DNA of 53,435 nt from Phycisphaerales bacterium (lineage in GTDB: Bacteria > Planctomycetota > Phycisphaerae > Phycisphaerales > UBA1924), in assembly GCA_022072615.1 (NCBI GenBank), contig JAJVHS010000029.1:1-53435 (forward strand), in the 5' to 3' direction. Positions 30,429-39,218 of this stretch are shown in pieces; the stretch's first letter is position 1; each line of letters begins with the position of its first letter. A program made the position numbers and the translations under genes. Below the pieces are notes generated by a model that was not told the DNA's origin, did not search any database, and saw only the letters and a list, made by a program, of their open reading frames with translations.

Positions 30429-30698
30429 ATGCAGGACAACCTTTCCACCATCCTCTCCCTGGAAGTCCCCATCGTCGTCCGCCTCGGCCAGCGGGCCCTG
30501 AAGGTGGGCGAGGTGATGCGCTGGGTGCCGGGCGCCCTCATCGAGCTGCCCAAGAACGCCGACGAGCCTCTCGAACTGCTCGTGAACAACCGCCAGATCG
30601 CGACCGGGTCGGCGGTGAAGGTGGGCGAGAACTTCGGTCTGCGGGTCTCGCAGGTGGGGTCGCTGCCGGACCGCATCAGCGCGGTCGCCTCCTCCTGA
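30429..30698 (+). CDS. fliN: FliN/SpoA-domain flagellar motor switch protein (short)
   Basis: An 89-residue protein that is essentially one SpoA (surface presentation of antigens) domain: LSLEVPIVVRLGQRALKVGE, then the hydrophobic strand GALIELPKNADEPLELLVN, then GSAVKVGENFGLRV. FliN forms the C-ring of the flagellar motor with FliM and FliG and is also present in type III secretion. This version lacks the N-terminal region found in longer FliN proteins. No other flagellar gene is in the window. It lies 108 nt behind a cyclic-di-GMP phosphodiesterase gene, a functionally plausible neighbour for motor control. A strong bidirectional terminator follows. An in-frame GTG/TTG further upstream is less likely. 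Confidence 0.85.
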   Translation: MQDNLSTILSLEVPIVVRLGQRALKVGEVMRWVPGALIELPKNADEPLELLVNNRQIATGSAVKVGENFGLRVSQVGSLPDRISAVASS

Positions 30699-30724
30699 TC
30701 GCGCCTCTCGCCTCACGCCAATGA

Positions 30725-30752
30725 AAAAGCCCGCGGTTCCCCGCGGGCTTTT
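30725..30752. terminator. Bidirectional intrinsic terminator
   Basis: A 12-bp perfect inverted repeat (AAAAGCCCGCGG / CCGCGGGCTTTT) with a 4-nt loop, flanked by A-run and T-run, sits between the convergent fliN and PEP-CTERM genes and can serve both. Confidence 0.92.
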
Positions 30753-30787
30753 CGTGATTCACATGTCAACCACGGACAATCGCTCGA

Positions 30788-31393
30788 TCAGCGACGCCGA
30801 CGCAGCGCCACCAGGCCGCCGCCGGCCATGAGGGCCAGCGCGCCCGGAGCCGGGATCACCTCGTACTGCACCGTGATGGTGCCGCTCTGCCAGATGCCGT
30901 CCCAGTCGTCGGCCCAGTCATCGAAGCTCTCGAAGAACTCCATGTGGAGCAGGCCGTCGCCGTCGACGTAGAAGTCCAGGCCCAGGCCGATGAGGTCAAC
31001 CACGCCGCCGGACGAGTAGGACTTCGTGCCGGAGATGTTGTCGCCGACGCCGGGGGTCAGGAAGACGTACGTCGTCGAGGTCGACTCGAAGGAGACCTGC
31101 ATCTCCGACAGCCACGACGGGGAGTCGGCGTACAGCGTCACGTCCCAGCCGATACCCGTCACGTGGGACCCGGCGCCGATGTTGTTGGTCACGATCACGT
31201 TGATCGGATCGCCGAAGGGATCGTTCGAGTCGATGCCCGTCACGTCGACGGCCAGCAGCGAGCGCGTGCCGTAGCTGTCCGAACCCGTCCAGCCGCCGCC
31301 TTGGCCGCTGAGAACGCCGAAGGAATTTGCTTCCTTCGCCTGGGCAGCGCCAGCCGCCAGGGCCAGTGCAATCACGAATCCGAGCTTCTTCAT
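30788..31393 (-). CDS. PEP-CTERM sorting domain protein
   Basis: A 201-residue secreted protein. Residues 1-19 are a signal peptide (MKKLGFVIALALAAGAAQA). The middle is a beta-rich Gly/Ser/Asp/Thr region without Cys. The C-terminus has the PEP-CTERM layout: IPAPGALALMAGGGLVALRRRR, i.e. a Pro-rich motif, a hydrophobic stretch and an Arg tail, here PAPG instead of PEP as is common in planctomycetes. It should be processed by an exosortase and exported to the envelope or matrix. GGAGGAG just upstream of ATG 31393 fixes the start and discards a longer reading. No exosortase gene is in the window. Confidence 0.88.
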   Translation of the reverse strand: MKKLGFVIALALAAGAAQAKEANSFGVLSGQGGGWTGSDSYGTRSLLAVDVTGIDSNDPFGDPINVIVTNNIGAGSHVTGIGWDVTLYADSPSWLSEMQVSFESTSTTYVFLTPGVGDNISGTKSYSSGGVVDLIGLGLDFYVDGDGLLHMEFFESFDDWADDWDGIWQSGTITVQYEVIPAPGALALMAGGGLVALRRRR

Positions 31394-31760
31394 GGGACTC
31401 CTCCTATACACGCCGTCACAAGCGCGCGGAAACATGCCGTCGGCGCAACGGCATAGCGCGTCCCGAGCCCGAAATGGGGCGCAGGATCGTCAAGGGTGTG
31501 TTGGATGGGGTTCTTGTCTCCCTCCCCGTCCAGCACGGTTGCGCGGAACCGCCGCGCAGGTGCTTACCTTAGCGAACTTTAAACCGTCGATCCAGACAAT
31601 CTGTGACAGATTCGCGGTTCTGTCGTCCTATAAGCGAGGGCTGCCCCCCCTCAGGGCGGCGATCCGCCCGACCGGGTATCGTTTGCCGAGCCCGCAGGGA
31701 CGCCGTGGCTTCCACGCGGCCGGTGCGGGCCGGTTCCCCCGGCCCTGGAAACAGTCGCGC
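31394..31760 (+). other. 367-bp divergent intergenic region
   Basis: This separates the PEP-CTERM gene from the GH15 gene. It holds AT-rich patches (TTTAAACC near 31578, TATAAG at 31629-31634) that could contain both promoters, and a CTTAGCG similar to the CTTA motifs at 33959-34080. I see no supported gene. Confidence 0.5.
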
Positions 31761-33761
31761 ATGCCCCGAGACATCCCCGTCGGCAACGGCAACCTGCTCG
31801 TCACGTTCGACCGGCTCTACCGCGTCCGGGACATCTACTTCCCCCACGTCGGCCGCTTCAACCACACCGAGGGCAGCGTCCAGCGCTTCGGCGTGTGGGC
31901 GGACGGCCGCCTGGTCTGGATCGAGCACCCCTCGTGGAAGCGGACCCTCAAGTACAAGCCCGACACCCTCGTCACCGACGTCCGGCTCCGCAACGACGAC
32001 CTCCAGCTCGAGATCGATTGCGAGGACGCCGTCGATTTCCACGAGATGGTCTTCTTCCGCCGGCTGGTGGTCCGCGACCTGGCCAATAAGCCTCGCGACG
32101 TGCGCATCTTCTACCACTTCGATTTCTCGATCCGCGGCACCCCCGTGGGCGACACCGCCAATTACGACCCCGCCACCAGCAGCATCGTGATCTACAAGGA
32201 CGACATCTACTTCCTCTTCAACGCCTGCGACGAGAACAAGTGCGGCATCGACTCCTGGGCCATCGGCACCAAGCGCGTCGGCGGCGCCGAGGGAACCTGG
32301 CGCGACGCCGAGGACGGCGTCCTGGGCCGCAACGCCATCAGCCAGGGGTCCGTCGACGCCACCATCGGCTTCAACCTGGAGATCCAACCGGGCGGGCAGT
32401 CGTACGTCTCGAGCTGGCTGGCCTGCGGCCATTCTTACGACGAGGTCAAGGCGCTCAACAAGCGCGTGCTGCTCAAGAGCCCCGAGCGGATGCTCGTGCG
32501 CACGGAGGCGTACTGGCGGCTGTGGGCCCGCAAGGAGCCCATCGACGTTTCGGCGCTCCCGGCCTCGGTGCGCGACCTGTTCTACCGCAGCCAGCTGGTG
32601 CTGCGGACGCAGGTCGACAACGGCGGCGCCATCATCGCCGCCAACGACAGCGACATCACCCAGTTCGGCGGCGACCACTACTCCTACTGCTGGATGCGCG
32701 ACGGCGCCATGGTCGCCTACGCGCTGGTGCTCGCCGGCCAGAGCGAGCTCTCGAGAAACTTCTTCCGCTTCGCCGCAGAGTCCATCGACGAGGACGGGTA
32801 TTTCCTGCACAAGTACACGCCCGAGGGCAAGCTCGCCTCGAGCTGGCATCCGTGGATGCTCGAGGGCCAGCGCATCCTCCCCATCCAGCAGGACGAGACC
32901 TCGCTGGTCGTCTGGGCGCTGCGGAAGCACTTCAGCGTGTTCCGCGACGTCGAGTTCGTCAAGCCGCTCTACAACCCGCTGGTGGTGCACCCGGCCCAGT
33001 GGATCCTCAAGTACCGCGACCGCAACGGCCTCCCGCTCCCCTCGTGGGACCTGTGGGAGGAACGCCGCGGCATCCACACCTACACCGTCTCCGCCACCAT
33101 CGGCGCCCTGTACGCCGCCGCCGCCTTCGCGCAGGACTTCGGCGAGAGCGACCGGGCCGCCCAGTTCCGCGAGGGCGCCGAGACCATGAAGGCGGCGCTC
33201 AAGCGCTACCTCTGGAACCCCGACCAGCAGCGCTTCGCCCGGATGGCGACGCCCACCGCCGACGGGCGCTACCGCCTCGACATGACCCCCGACAGCGCCA
33301 ACTACGGCCTCTTTGCCTTCGGGGCGCTGCCCGCCTCCGATCCGCGCGTCCAGGCGGAGATGAAGGCCCTGCGCGAGAAACTGTGGATCAAGACCGAGAT
33401 CGGCGGCTGCGCCCGCTACTACCGCGACTACTACCACCAGGTCGAACGCGAGCGGATCGACGAGGTCCCCGGCAACCCCTGGATCATCTGCACCCTGTGG
33501 CAGGCCGAGTACATCATCGCCAGCGCCCACAGCTTCGAGCAGCTCGCCCAGGCGCTCCCGCTGCTGGAATGGACCGTCGCGAAGGCCAACGAGTCGGGCG
33601 TCCTTGCCGAGCAGTTCAACCCCCACACCGGCGAGGCCCTCAGCGTCAGCCCGCTGACCTGGAGCCACGCCACCTTCGTCATCGTCGTGCTCAAGTTCCT
33701 CCAGAAGCACGAGCTGCTGCGCACCGAGTTCGGCGAATCCGCCGTGATCGACGCGGGCTGA
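31761..33761 (+). CDS. Glycoside hydrolase family 15 (glucoamylase-like)
   Basis: A 666-residue protein without a signal peptide, so probably cytoplasmic. Residues 1-270 form the N-terminal beta-sandwich (GNGNLLVTFDRLYRVRDIYFP). The rest is the (alpha/alpha)6 barrel of GH15. Catalytic residues are visible: the general acid Glu in WDLWEERRGIHTYT and the general base Glu in GVLAEQFNPHTGEA followed by PLTWSHA. CWMRDGAMVAYAL is the substrate-binding Arg-Asp motif. It should release glucose from the non-reducing ends of alpha-glucans (glycogen or maltodextrin) or act on trehalose or isomaltose; sequence alone does not decide. The ATG at 31761 begins the domain; earlier in-frame codons are not family-like. 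Confidence 0.92.
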   Translation: MPRDIPVGNGNLLVTFDRLYRVRDIYFPHVGRFNHTEGSVQRFGVWADGRLVWIEHPSWKRTLKYKPDTLVTDVRLRNDDLQLEIDCEDAVDFHEMVFFRRLVVRDLANKPRDVRIFYHFDFSIRGTPVGDTANYDPATSSIVIYKDDIYFLFNACDENKCGIDSWAIGTKRVGGAEGTWRDAEDGVLGRNAISQGSVDATIGFNLEIQPGGQSYVSSWLACGHSYDEVKALNKRVLLKSPERMLVRTEAYWRLWARKEPIDVSALPASVRDLFYRSQLVLRTQVDNGGAIIAANDSDITQFGGDHYSYCWMRDGAMVAYALVLAGQSELSRNFFRFAAESIDEDGYFLHKYTPEGKLASSWHPWMLEGQRILPIQQDETSLVVWALRKHFSVFRDVEFVKPLYNPLVVHPAQWILKYRDRNGLPLPSWDLWEERRGIHTYTVSATIGALYAAAAFAQDFGESDRAAQFREGAETMKAALKRYLWNPDQQRFARMATPTADGRYRLDMTPDSANYGLFAFGALPASDPRVQAEMKALREKLWIKTEIGGCARYYRDYYHQVERERIDEVPGNPWIICTLWQAEYIIASAHSFEQLAQALPLLEWTVAKANESGVLAEQFNPHTGEALSVSPLTWSHATFVIVVLKFLQKHELLRTEFGESAVIDAG

Positions 33762-34161
33762 TGCATTCCAGGTCGTTCGGGCGAAGACTCGTCCCGCCTG
33801 TGAAGGCCTCGCACGCATCTCTCGATCCCGCAAGGGACTTGCGCGCCGTTCGCCGCCGCGGCCGTGCATGCAGAGGACATCGCCCGATCGGGTGCGGCGA
33901 CAGAAAACGCGCCCGCGGCGCGGGTTGCGGGCCACGTTCTCTCGGTGCCGCCGTCGATCTTAACAATCGCGGCGCATGTCTTAACAATGCCATCACGCCG
34001 AGCGCTCTTAGCGGATTCCTTAAGCATTCTTAGCGTCGAATCGCGCTCTCCACCATGACAGACAGGGCGTGCTCCACTTAGCATTCGTGCAAGACGTCGC
34101 GTGTTCTCTCTTCACCGTCGATCACGGACGAAGACGGCCCGTTCCATCCAGGAGATTGTGT
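33762..34161 (+). other. 400-bp intergenic region upstream of the pseudopilin gene
   Basis: The first 190 bp are GC-rich without a supported gene. The last 210 bp hold a series of CTTA-type direct repeats (separate entry) and then the AGGAG Shine-Dalgarno of the pseudopilin gene. Confidence 0.55.
33959..34086 (+). promoter_or_regulatory. Array of CTTAACAAT-like direct repeats
   Basis: CTTAACAAT occurs at 33959 and 33980, exactly 21 bp apart (two helical turns). Related CTTAGCGGATT (34007), CTTAAGCATT (34019), CTTAGCG (34029) and CTTAGCATTC (34077) follow. All are on one strand, ahead of the pseudopilin and PstS-like genes. They look like tandem binding sites for a regulator. TTAACA direct repeats resemble Gram-positive Pho boxes, but this is only a resemblance. 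Confidence 0.4.
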
Positions 34162-35289
34162 ATGCCAAGCGCCCGCTTCCGCAGCGCCTGTTCCATTGAC
34201 AGTTCCGCCGCGACCGCGTCACGACTGACCGCCCCGGCCGCGCCCCGCCGCGCGTTCACGCTCATCGAGCTGCTGGTCGTCATCGCGATCATCGCGCTGC
34301 TGCTGGGGATCCTGCTGCCCTCGCTGGGCAAGGCCCGCGAGGCGGCCCGGATGGCCGTGTGCACCTCCAACAACGGCAACACCGCCAAGGCGGTCCAGAT
34401 CTACACCGGGTCGGAGAAGGGTTTCTTCCCGCCCCACTACATGTACGGAGCGGACGAAACCTCGAGCGAGTGGCGGATCAAGGACCAGCAGACTTCCAAC
34501 CCCAAGCCCGTCAACGGCTACATCCACTGGTCCTACTACCTGTACGACGGCGCGGGCGGCCTGGGCGAGGACGCGTTCCAGTGCCCGAGCGTGCCCAACA
34601 AGGGCGCCCCGCGCACCAACCCCGGCACCAGGTCGGAGGACTGGGAGCAGGGCCAGACCAACGACACCGGCGGCACCGCGGGCGCGCCCTCCGCACCGCC
34701 GCTGGACCGCCAGGCGGCCCGCATGGCGTACACGGGCAACGCCGCGATCTTCCCGCGCAACAAGTTCTGGGACAGCCCGGGCACACGGAAGAACAAGTTC
34801 GTCAACTCGGCCGCCATCGACAACTCGACCCGCGGGCCGTCGGGCATCATCCTCGCCACCGAGTTCTACTACTACGACCGCTGGACCTCGCTCGTCGATG
34901 GCACTGACGGCAAGGTCAAGAGCCACCGGCCCGTGAACCCGTTCTACGGCCTCTCCTCGGGCACCGATCCCTACTCCGAGCCGATCATCAACGGCGAGGC
35001 TTCCTTCCGCTACCCGGCTCGCAACGAGATCTACTCGCTCGACAAGATGGGCGCCAACATGATCAACGACAACAACTCGATCCTGAACGCCGTCGGCCGC
35101 CACCACAACGGCAACCTCAACAGCCGGTCTGGCATGGGCGGCCCCACGGTCTTCGTCTTCGTTGACGGTCACGCCGAGACCAAGAAGCTCGGCGACACCA
35201 TCCGCGACAAGCTCTGGGGCGATCGCTTCTGGAGCATCTCGGGCAACAACCAGGTCGTCGCCGAGGTGGACAAGAGCTGGAAGGACTGA
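34162..35289 (+). CDS. Type II secretion pseudopilin-like protein (prepilin N-methylation + H-X9-DG)
   Basis: A 375-residue protein. A 30-residue leader precedes AFTLIELLVVIAIIALLLGI, the prepilin peptidase site and hydrophobic helix (cleavage before the F of FTLIE). The body is a large Asn/Gly/Tyr-rich globular domain. Near the C-terminus RHHNGN and VFVFVDGHAETKK form the H-X9-DG-like end of the planctomycete pseudopilin group. Such proteins are very numerous in Planctomycetota; whether they build pili or act in secretion is unknown. AGGAG at 34150-34154 supports ATG 34162. A terminator hairpin follows, then the PstS-like dockerin protein. Confidence 0.88.
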   Translation: MPSARFRSACSIDSSAATASRLTAPAAPRRAFTLIELLVVIAIIALLLGILLPSLGKAREAARMAVCTSNNGNTAKAVQIYTGSEKGFFPPHYMYGADETSSEWRIKDQQTSNPKPVNGYIHWSYYLYDGAGGLGEDAFQCPSVPNKGAPRTNPGTRSEDWEQGQTNDTGGTAGAPSAPPLDRQAARMAYTGNAAIFPRNKFWDSPGTRKNKFVNSAAIDNSTRGPSGIILATEFYYYDRWTSLVDGTDGKVKSHRPVNPFYGLSSGTDPYSEPIINGEASFRYPARNEIYSLDKMGANMINDNNSILNAVGRHHNGNLNSRSGMGGPTVFVFVDGHAETKKLGDTIRDKLWGDRFWSISGNNQVVAEVDKSWKD

Positions 35290-35300
35290 GCATCTCGACG

Positions 35301-35334
35301 CACCGGACCGGCGGAAGCCGGCCCGGTGTCTTCG
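35301..35334 (+). terminator. Terminator-like hairpin after the pseudopilin gene
   Basis: A 12-bp stem with one mismatch (CACCGGACCGGC / GCCGGCCCGGTG, loop GGAA) followed by TCTT lies 12 nt past the stop. It probably lowers, or ends, read-through into the PstS-like gene 160 nt downstream. Confidence 0.6.
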
Positions 35335-35493
35335 CGGAACAACCCGGCAAGCGGTGGACCCTGGAATCCCTCCGGCGCGGCGATGGCGCTGCCCGGTGAC
35401 GGACGGTGTGATGGTCTGGGCTCGCGGACGTGTGCTCGCGAGCGCGTGTGCGTCGGTTTCGTCAACGTATTGCGAAGAGAAAGAGAGGTTCTT

Positions 35494-38214
35494 ATGAAGA
35501 ACGAGAAGCGCATCGTGGCGCTCGTGGCCCTCGGCCTTGTCGGCGGGCTCGCGTCCGTCTCGCACGGCCAGGTCGTGATCAACCAGTCTGGAGCGACGCT
35601 CCTTGAGAACTTCCTCAAGGCCCCCGCCGCCACGAACGACTACATCGACGTCGACAGCGACGGCAACGCCAAGATCCTGGGCAGCTCGGGCGCCGACCAG
35701 CTCGCCGAGTTCACCTATCCCACCTTCGGGCCCCAGACCACCAGCGACTCGTGGAACAGCGGGTCGAACATCCAGAAGTCCCGCTGGTGGGTGATCCAGT
35801 ACCGCGTCGTCGGGTCGGTCAACGGCTTCCAGGAGCTCGTCGACTTCGGGTCCACCTTCGTCACCACCCCGGACAACGTCCAGATCTTCTCGAACAAGGC
35901 CTCCAAGGGCTTCCACAACCGCAACCAGTACATCAACGCCCAGATCCTCCAGGGCATCGGCAACCCCGCAAACCCCGGCGGCGCCCCGGCCGTCTCCAAC
36001 ACCACCTCCCTCCTCGCCGAACCGACCGCCTCGCCCACGGCGGGCATCCGCATCGACATGGCGCCGGTCGACGTCCCGGGCGCCTGGGCCGTGTTCTATG
36101 CGGGCACCCCCTCCGCCGAGCGGTCGCCGACGCAGGCCGGGTACGGCAACAACCCCAAGGTGTCGCTGGCCAACCCGCTCAACGCCAACGTGCTCGGCGG
36201 CGAGAGCAACAAGCTGGCCAACCTGGGCACGCGGAACTTCAACGTCTCCAGCCCCGACTCCAACACCATCTTCGACACGGCCATCGCCTTCGCGCCGATC
36301 GCGGCGATCACCAACCTGGGCACGGGCATGACCCAGATCGACGCCACCGATCTCAAGCACCTCAACCTCACCGGCCGCCTCAAGTCGGGCGAGAACATCA
36401 TGTTCACGACCCGCGACTCGGGCTCGGGCACGCGCAACGCGTTCTGCAACAGCGTGTGCGTGGATCCCTCCTTCGGTTACGGTGAGAACATCGGCCTGCT
36501 CTCGGCCGGCGCCGAGAACATCCTGGGCGACCAGTACAACCCGTCCAACAAGAACGGCAACGCCGAGGTCGAGGTCACCGTGCAGAACACCCGCATCGGC
36601 ATCGGCTACGCCGGCGCCGAGCGCGGGTACAACAGCGGCTGGCTCACCGGCGGCCGCCTGGAAGTCCTGGCCATCCGCAACGATTCGCAGGGCGGGACGG
36701 GCTACTTCCGGCCCACCATCGACGCGATCCTCGACAACGCCACGCCCGAGTCCTATCGCATCGGCGGGCCGTCGGTCTTCTCCCACCTGGGCGACCCGCT
36801 CGCTTCGGGCGCCATCTACGGCGGGTCGAGCAACGGCAACCCGAAGATGCGCAACGAGCACGCGGCCGAGTACCTGAACAACATGTCGCAGTCGATTACC
36901 GCGTTCACCGGCAACCCCGGCGGCTCGACGACCAACTTCACGCCGGGCCAGTTCCTGGCCGTGAACTTCCTGCTGACCTCGGGCCTTGACGCGCTGGCGC
37001 AGGGCGTGGTGCCCGGCACCGGGAGCGTGGACCCGTGCACGTGGGTCGCCAACTCGACGCTCGTCCAGGCGGTCCAGGACTACGCCCGGGCCAACAACAT
37101 CCTCAAGAGCTCGGGCTACTACACCTTCGGGACGTTCACGCTCAACGGCATCAACCCCACGCGCAAGACGAACCAGACCTACTCCGACGGGCGGTCGACC
37201 AGCTACGTCAGCCAGGGCGGCGCGACGCTCGGCTACGGCGTCGCAACCCTCGACCGCAACCGCATCGGCGGTGACTTCAATGGGGACGCGAAGCGCGACA
37301 TCAACGACACGTGCGAGCTGCTCAAGGCCTGGGACGACCGCTACAACTTCACCCCCTGGACCGCCCCCACCGGCACCGGCGCCATCGCCGGCGCCCCCGG
37401 CACCGACGCGTGCATCGAGATCCTCGGCGATTTCAACGGCGACGGCAGCTTCGACACGGCCGATGTCCGCTACTTTGCCGACGGCCTGGCCGTCGACCCC
37501 GCCACCCGGCTACTCGACCGCAAGGCCGCGTTCGCCGCGATCGACACGTGCTATTCCTGCGGCGGACTCATCACCAACTTCTTCGGCACCAGGTTCGCCA
37601 ACTCCTTCAAGCGTTACGCGGCGGGAGACAGCCGCGGCGACATCGCCGGGTCGGGCGTGGTCACTCCCGGCTTTGCCCCCACCGGCGCCGACGGCATGAT
37701 CGACGCCGCTGACATCGACTACGTTGGCAAGCAGTTCCTCCGCAACCCCGACGTGACCGACGGCGCCCTGAACTGGAACGTCGCGGCCGAGGCCGAGGAC
37801 GGAGACCTCTCGGCCGACATGACCGGCGACCGCGTCATCGACCAGAGCGACCTGGACGACCTGGTGCGCAACATCCTCTGCACCGAGTACGGCGACCTCG
37901 ACCTTGACGGCGACGTCGACGCCTCGGACCTGGGCCAGATCCAGCTCGGCGGATCGGGCTGGGGCGACGGCGACTTTGACCAGAACGGTGTGGTCGACGC
38001 CGCGGACGTGGCGATCTGCACAGCCAATCAGGGCTTTGTGACGCTCTGCTGCCCGACGGACATCGACAACACCGGCTTTGTCGATACCGAGGACTTCGAC
38101 GCGTTCGTCCGGGCTTTCGAGGCCGGCTGCCTCAACGCCGACTTCGATGGGACCGGCTTCACCGACACCGACGACTACGACGCCTTCGTGCAGCGCTTCG
38201 AGCTGGGCTGCTAA
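35494..38214 (+). CDS. Secreted PstS-like substrate-binding domain with dockerin-like calcium loops
   Basis: A 906-residue exported protein. Residues 1-25 are a signal peptide. Residues 27-560 resemble a PstS-type periplasmic-binding fold: it opens with VVINQSGATLLENFL and contains TRDSGSGTRNAF (from R307), like the phosphate-loop motif of PstS and DING proteins. From about residue 590 there are some eight EF-hand/dockerin-like loops (GDFNGDGSFD, GDLDLDGDVD and similar). The protein ends with the paired DxDNTGFVDTEDF module and a terminal Gly-Cys, the GC-type dockerin end. The phosphate assignment is inference. ATG 35494 has a purine-rich tract upstream. The nearby pseudopilin suggests export by a type II-like route. 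Confidence 0.82.
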   Translation: MKNEKRIVALVALGLVGGLASVSHGQVVINQSGATLLENFLKAPAATNDYIDVDSDGNAKILGSSGADQLAEFTYPTFGPQTTSDSWNSGSNIQKSRWWVIQYRVVGSVNGFQELVDFGSTFVTTPDNVQIFSNKASKGFHNRNQYINAQILQGIGNPANPGGAPAVSNTTSLLAEPTASPTAGIRIDMAPVDVPGAWAVFYAGTPSAERSPTQAGYGNNPKVSLANPLNANVLGGESNKLANLGTRNFNVSSPDSNTIFDTAIAFAPIAAITNLGTGMTQIDATDLKHLNLTGRLKSGENIMFTTRDSGSGTRNAFCNSVCVDPSFGYGENIGLLSAGAENILGDQYNPSNKNGNAEVEVTVQNTRIGIGYAGAERGYNSGWLTGGRLEVLAIRNDSQGGTGYFRPTIDAILDNATPESYRIGGPSVFSHLGDPLASGAIYGGSSNGNPKMRNEHAAEYLNNMSQSITAFTGNPGGSTTNFTPGQFLAVNFLLTSGLDALAQGVVPGTGSVDPCTWVANSTLVQAVQDYARANNILKSSGYYTFGTFTLNGINPTRKTNQTYSDGRSTSYVSQGGATLGYGVATLDRNRIGGDFNGDAKRDINDTCELLKAWDDRYNFTPWTAPTGTGAIAGAPGTDACIEILGDFNGDGSFDTADVRYFADGLAVDPATRLLDRKAAFAAIDTCYSCGGLITNFFGTRFANSFKRYAAGDSRGDIAGSGVVTPGFAPTGADGMIDAADIDYVGKQFLRNPDVTDGALNWNVAAEAEDGDLSADMTGDRVIDQSDLDDLVRNILCTEYGDLDLDGDVDASDLGQIQLGGSGWGDGDFDQNGVVDAADVAICTANQGFVTLCCPTDIDNTGFVDTEDFDAFVRAFEAGCLNADFDGTGFTDTDDYDAFVQRFELGC

Positions 38215-38350
38215 AGCAGCTCGGGTCCACCCAGGCCCCGGGGCCCTCCAATCCCCGGGCCGCGCTCTGCCCGTCGAAAGCCACGCGGGCCCGGGGCTCA
38301 CCACTCGAGCCCCTTTTGAGCGGGAACTGAGTTCGAAAAGCACCCTCACG

Positions 38351-38381
38351 CCGGGCCGGAGAGATCCGGCCCGGTGTTTTT
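38351..38381 (+). terminator. Intrinsic terminator of the PstS-like gene
   Basis: A perfect 10-bp stem (CCGGGCCGGA / TCCGGCCCGG, loop GAGA) followed by TGTTTTT. It lies 137 nt after the stop codon. Confidence 0.85.
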
Positions 38382-38425
38382 GTACGCCGCTGCTCCGTGC
38401 GGACGTGCTTGGCGAACAGGGTTCG

Positions 38426-38522
38426 CTCGCCCGATTCACGGGCGAGGCAGCAGCAAGCGTGAGAAACAGCACCGTTCCAGGGGCTGCGCCCCTGGCAACG
38501 ATCGGCTGCCCGCTTCGCGGGC
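38426..38522 (+). ncRNA. Three-hairpin cluster, possible structured RNA or REP-like element
   Basis: Three strong inverted repeats follow one another: CTCGCCCG / CGGGCGAG (38426-38446), CCAGGGGC / GCCCCTGG (38477-38495, loop TGC) and GCCCGC / GCGGGC (38508-38522). There is no T-run. This could be a small structured RNA, a REP-type repeat, or chance in GC-rich DNA. Confidence 0.3.
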
Positions 38523-39157
38523 TCACAAAGAGATGCGTCACGACGCTCAACGCGCGAAGCGGGCCAGGATGGATGCACCGCGAGCGAACGGTTCGGAAGG
38601 TTTCGCAGCGGACAGATCGGGAGGACGCTTGTTGCAGCTGCTTTCCAGAAGCCGAGCGGCGCGGTCCCCGTCATGCCGGGAATCGCTCGTCCCTGGAACG
38701 GACGGGCGTCGGCCGGGAACTGGCGCCCGCGGACGGAGCCGCTGGTGAACGGCGTCCGCCGCAGGCGTTTGATCCGGCCGGTCACCTGACCGTGGAGCAG
38801 CGCGTGCCCGGGTGCTCGGCTCGGACCTTCGCGGGACCGCGGCCGGAGTGATCCGGCATTCCCGACGCGGGGTCGTTGCTCTGCGCCCTGACGAACGACG
38901 CTCCGTAAGAACGGGGCCCGTGCCACGCCTGTGCGCGCGCGGGAAGTCGTTACACGCCGATTGGGCGGGGTGCAAAGGGGCTCGGAACTGCTCGTAAGTG
39001 GCTTGATTGCCGGGGAGTTCGCAACTTTTGAGAAAAAAACGCGGATTCACAGGGGAGGGCCGCGGAGATAATCCGTCTTTGTGCGCGCGGAGTTGTGCGG
39101 GGTCGGCGAGCGCCACCGGGCTTGTGCTGGTGGGACGCCCGTGTCGCGGGCCGAGCT

Positions 39158-39183
39158 GCAGGCAGCAGACAGCAGACAGCAGC
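39158..39183 (+). repeat. GCAGACA-type heptamer repeat
   Basis: About three tandem copies of a 7-nt unit (CAGCAGA/CAGCAGA) lie just downstream of nuoF. It has the same unit length as the other heptamer tracts. Confidence 0.6.
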
Positions 39184-39218
39184 GGAGTTCTATCAGAACG
39201 CTCAATCGCCGCCGTGCA

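Larger units (their letters stand above)
38215..39218 (+). other. About 1 kb noncoding region with hairpins
   Basis: Between the PstS-like gene and the 3' end of nuoF. It contains a strong terminator (38351-38381), three consecutive hairpins (38426-38522) and a small heptamer repeat (39158-39183). Frames on both strands are short, lack Shine-Dalgarno sequences and show no recognisable protein. I looked for the conserved cores of RNase P RNA, tmRNA and SRP RNA and did not see them. Confidence 0.6.

Noticed and set aside
31569..33935. A 788-codon minus-strand open frame
   Set aside because: Mirror of the GH15 glucoamylase gene; its composition is typical of antisense GC-rich frames.
38385..39150. 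RNase P RNA, tmRNA or SRP RNA in the 1-kb noncoding region
   Set aside because: The conserved cores (GAGGAAAGTCC-like, the tmRNA acceptor/T-arm ends, the SRP tetraloop stem) were not seen.
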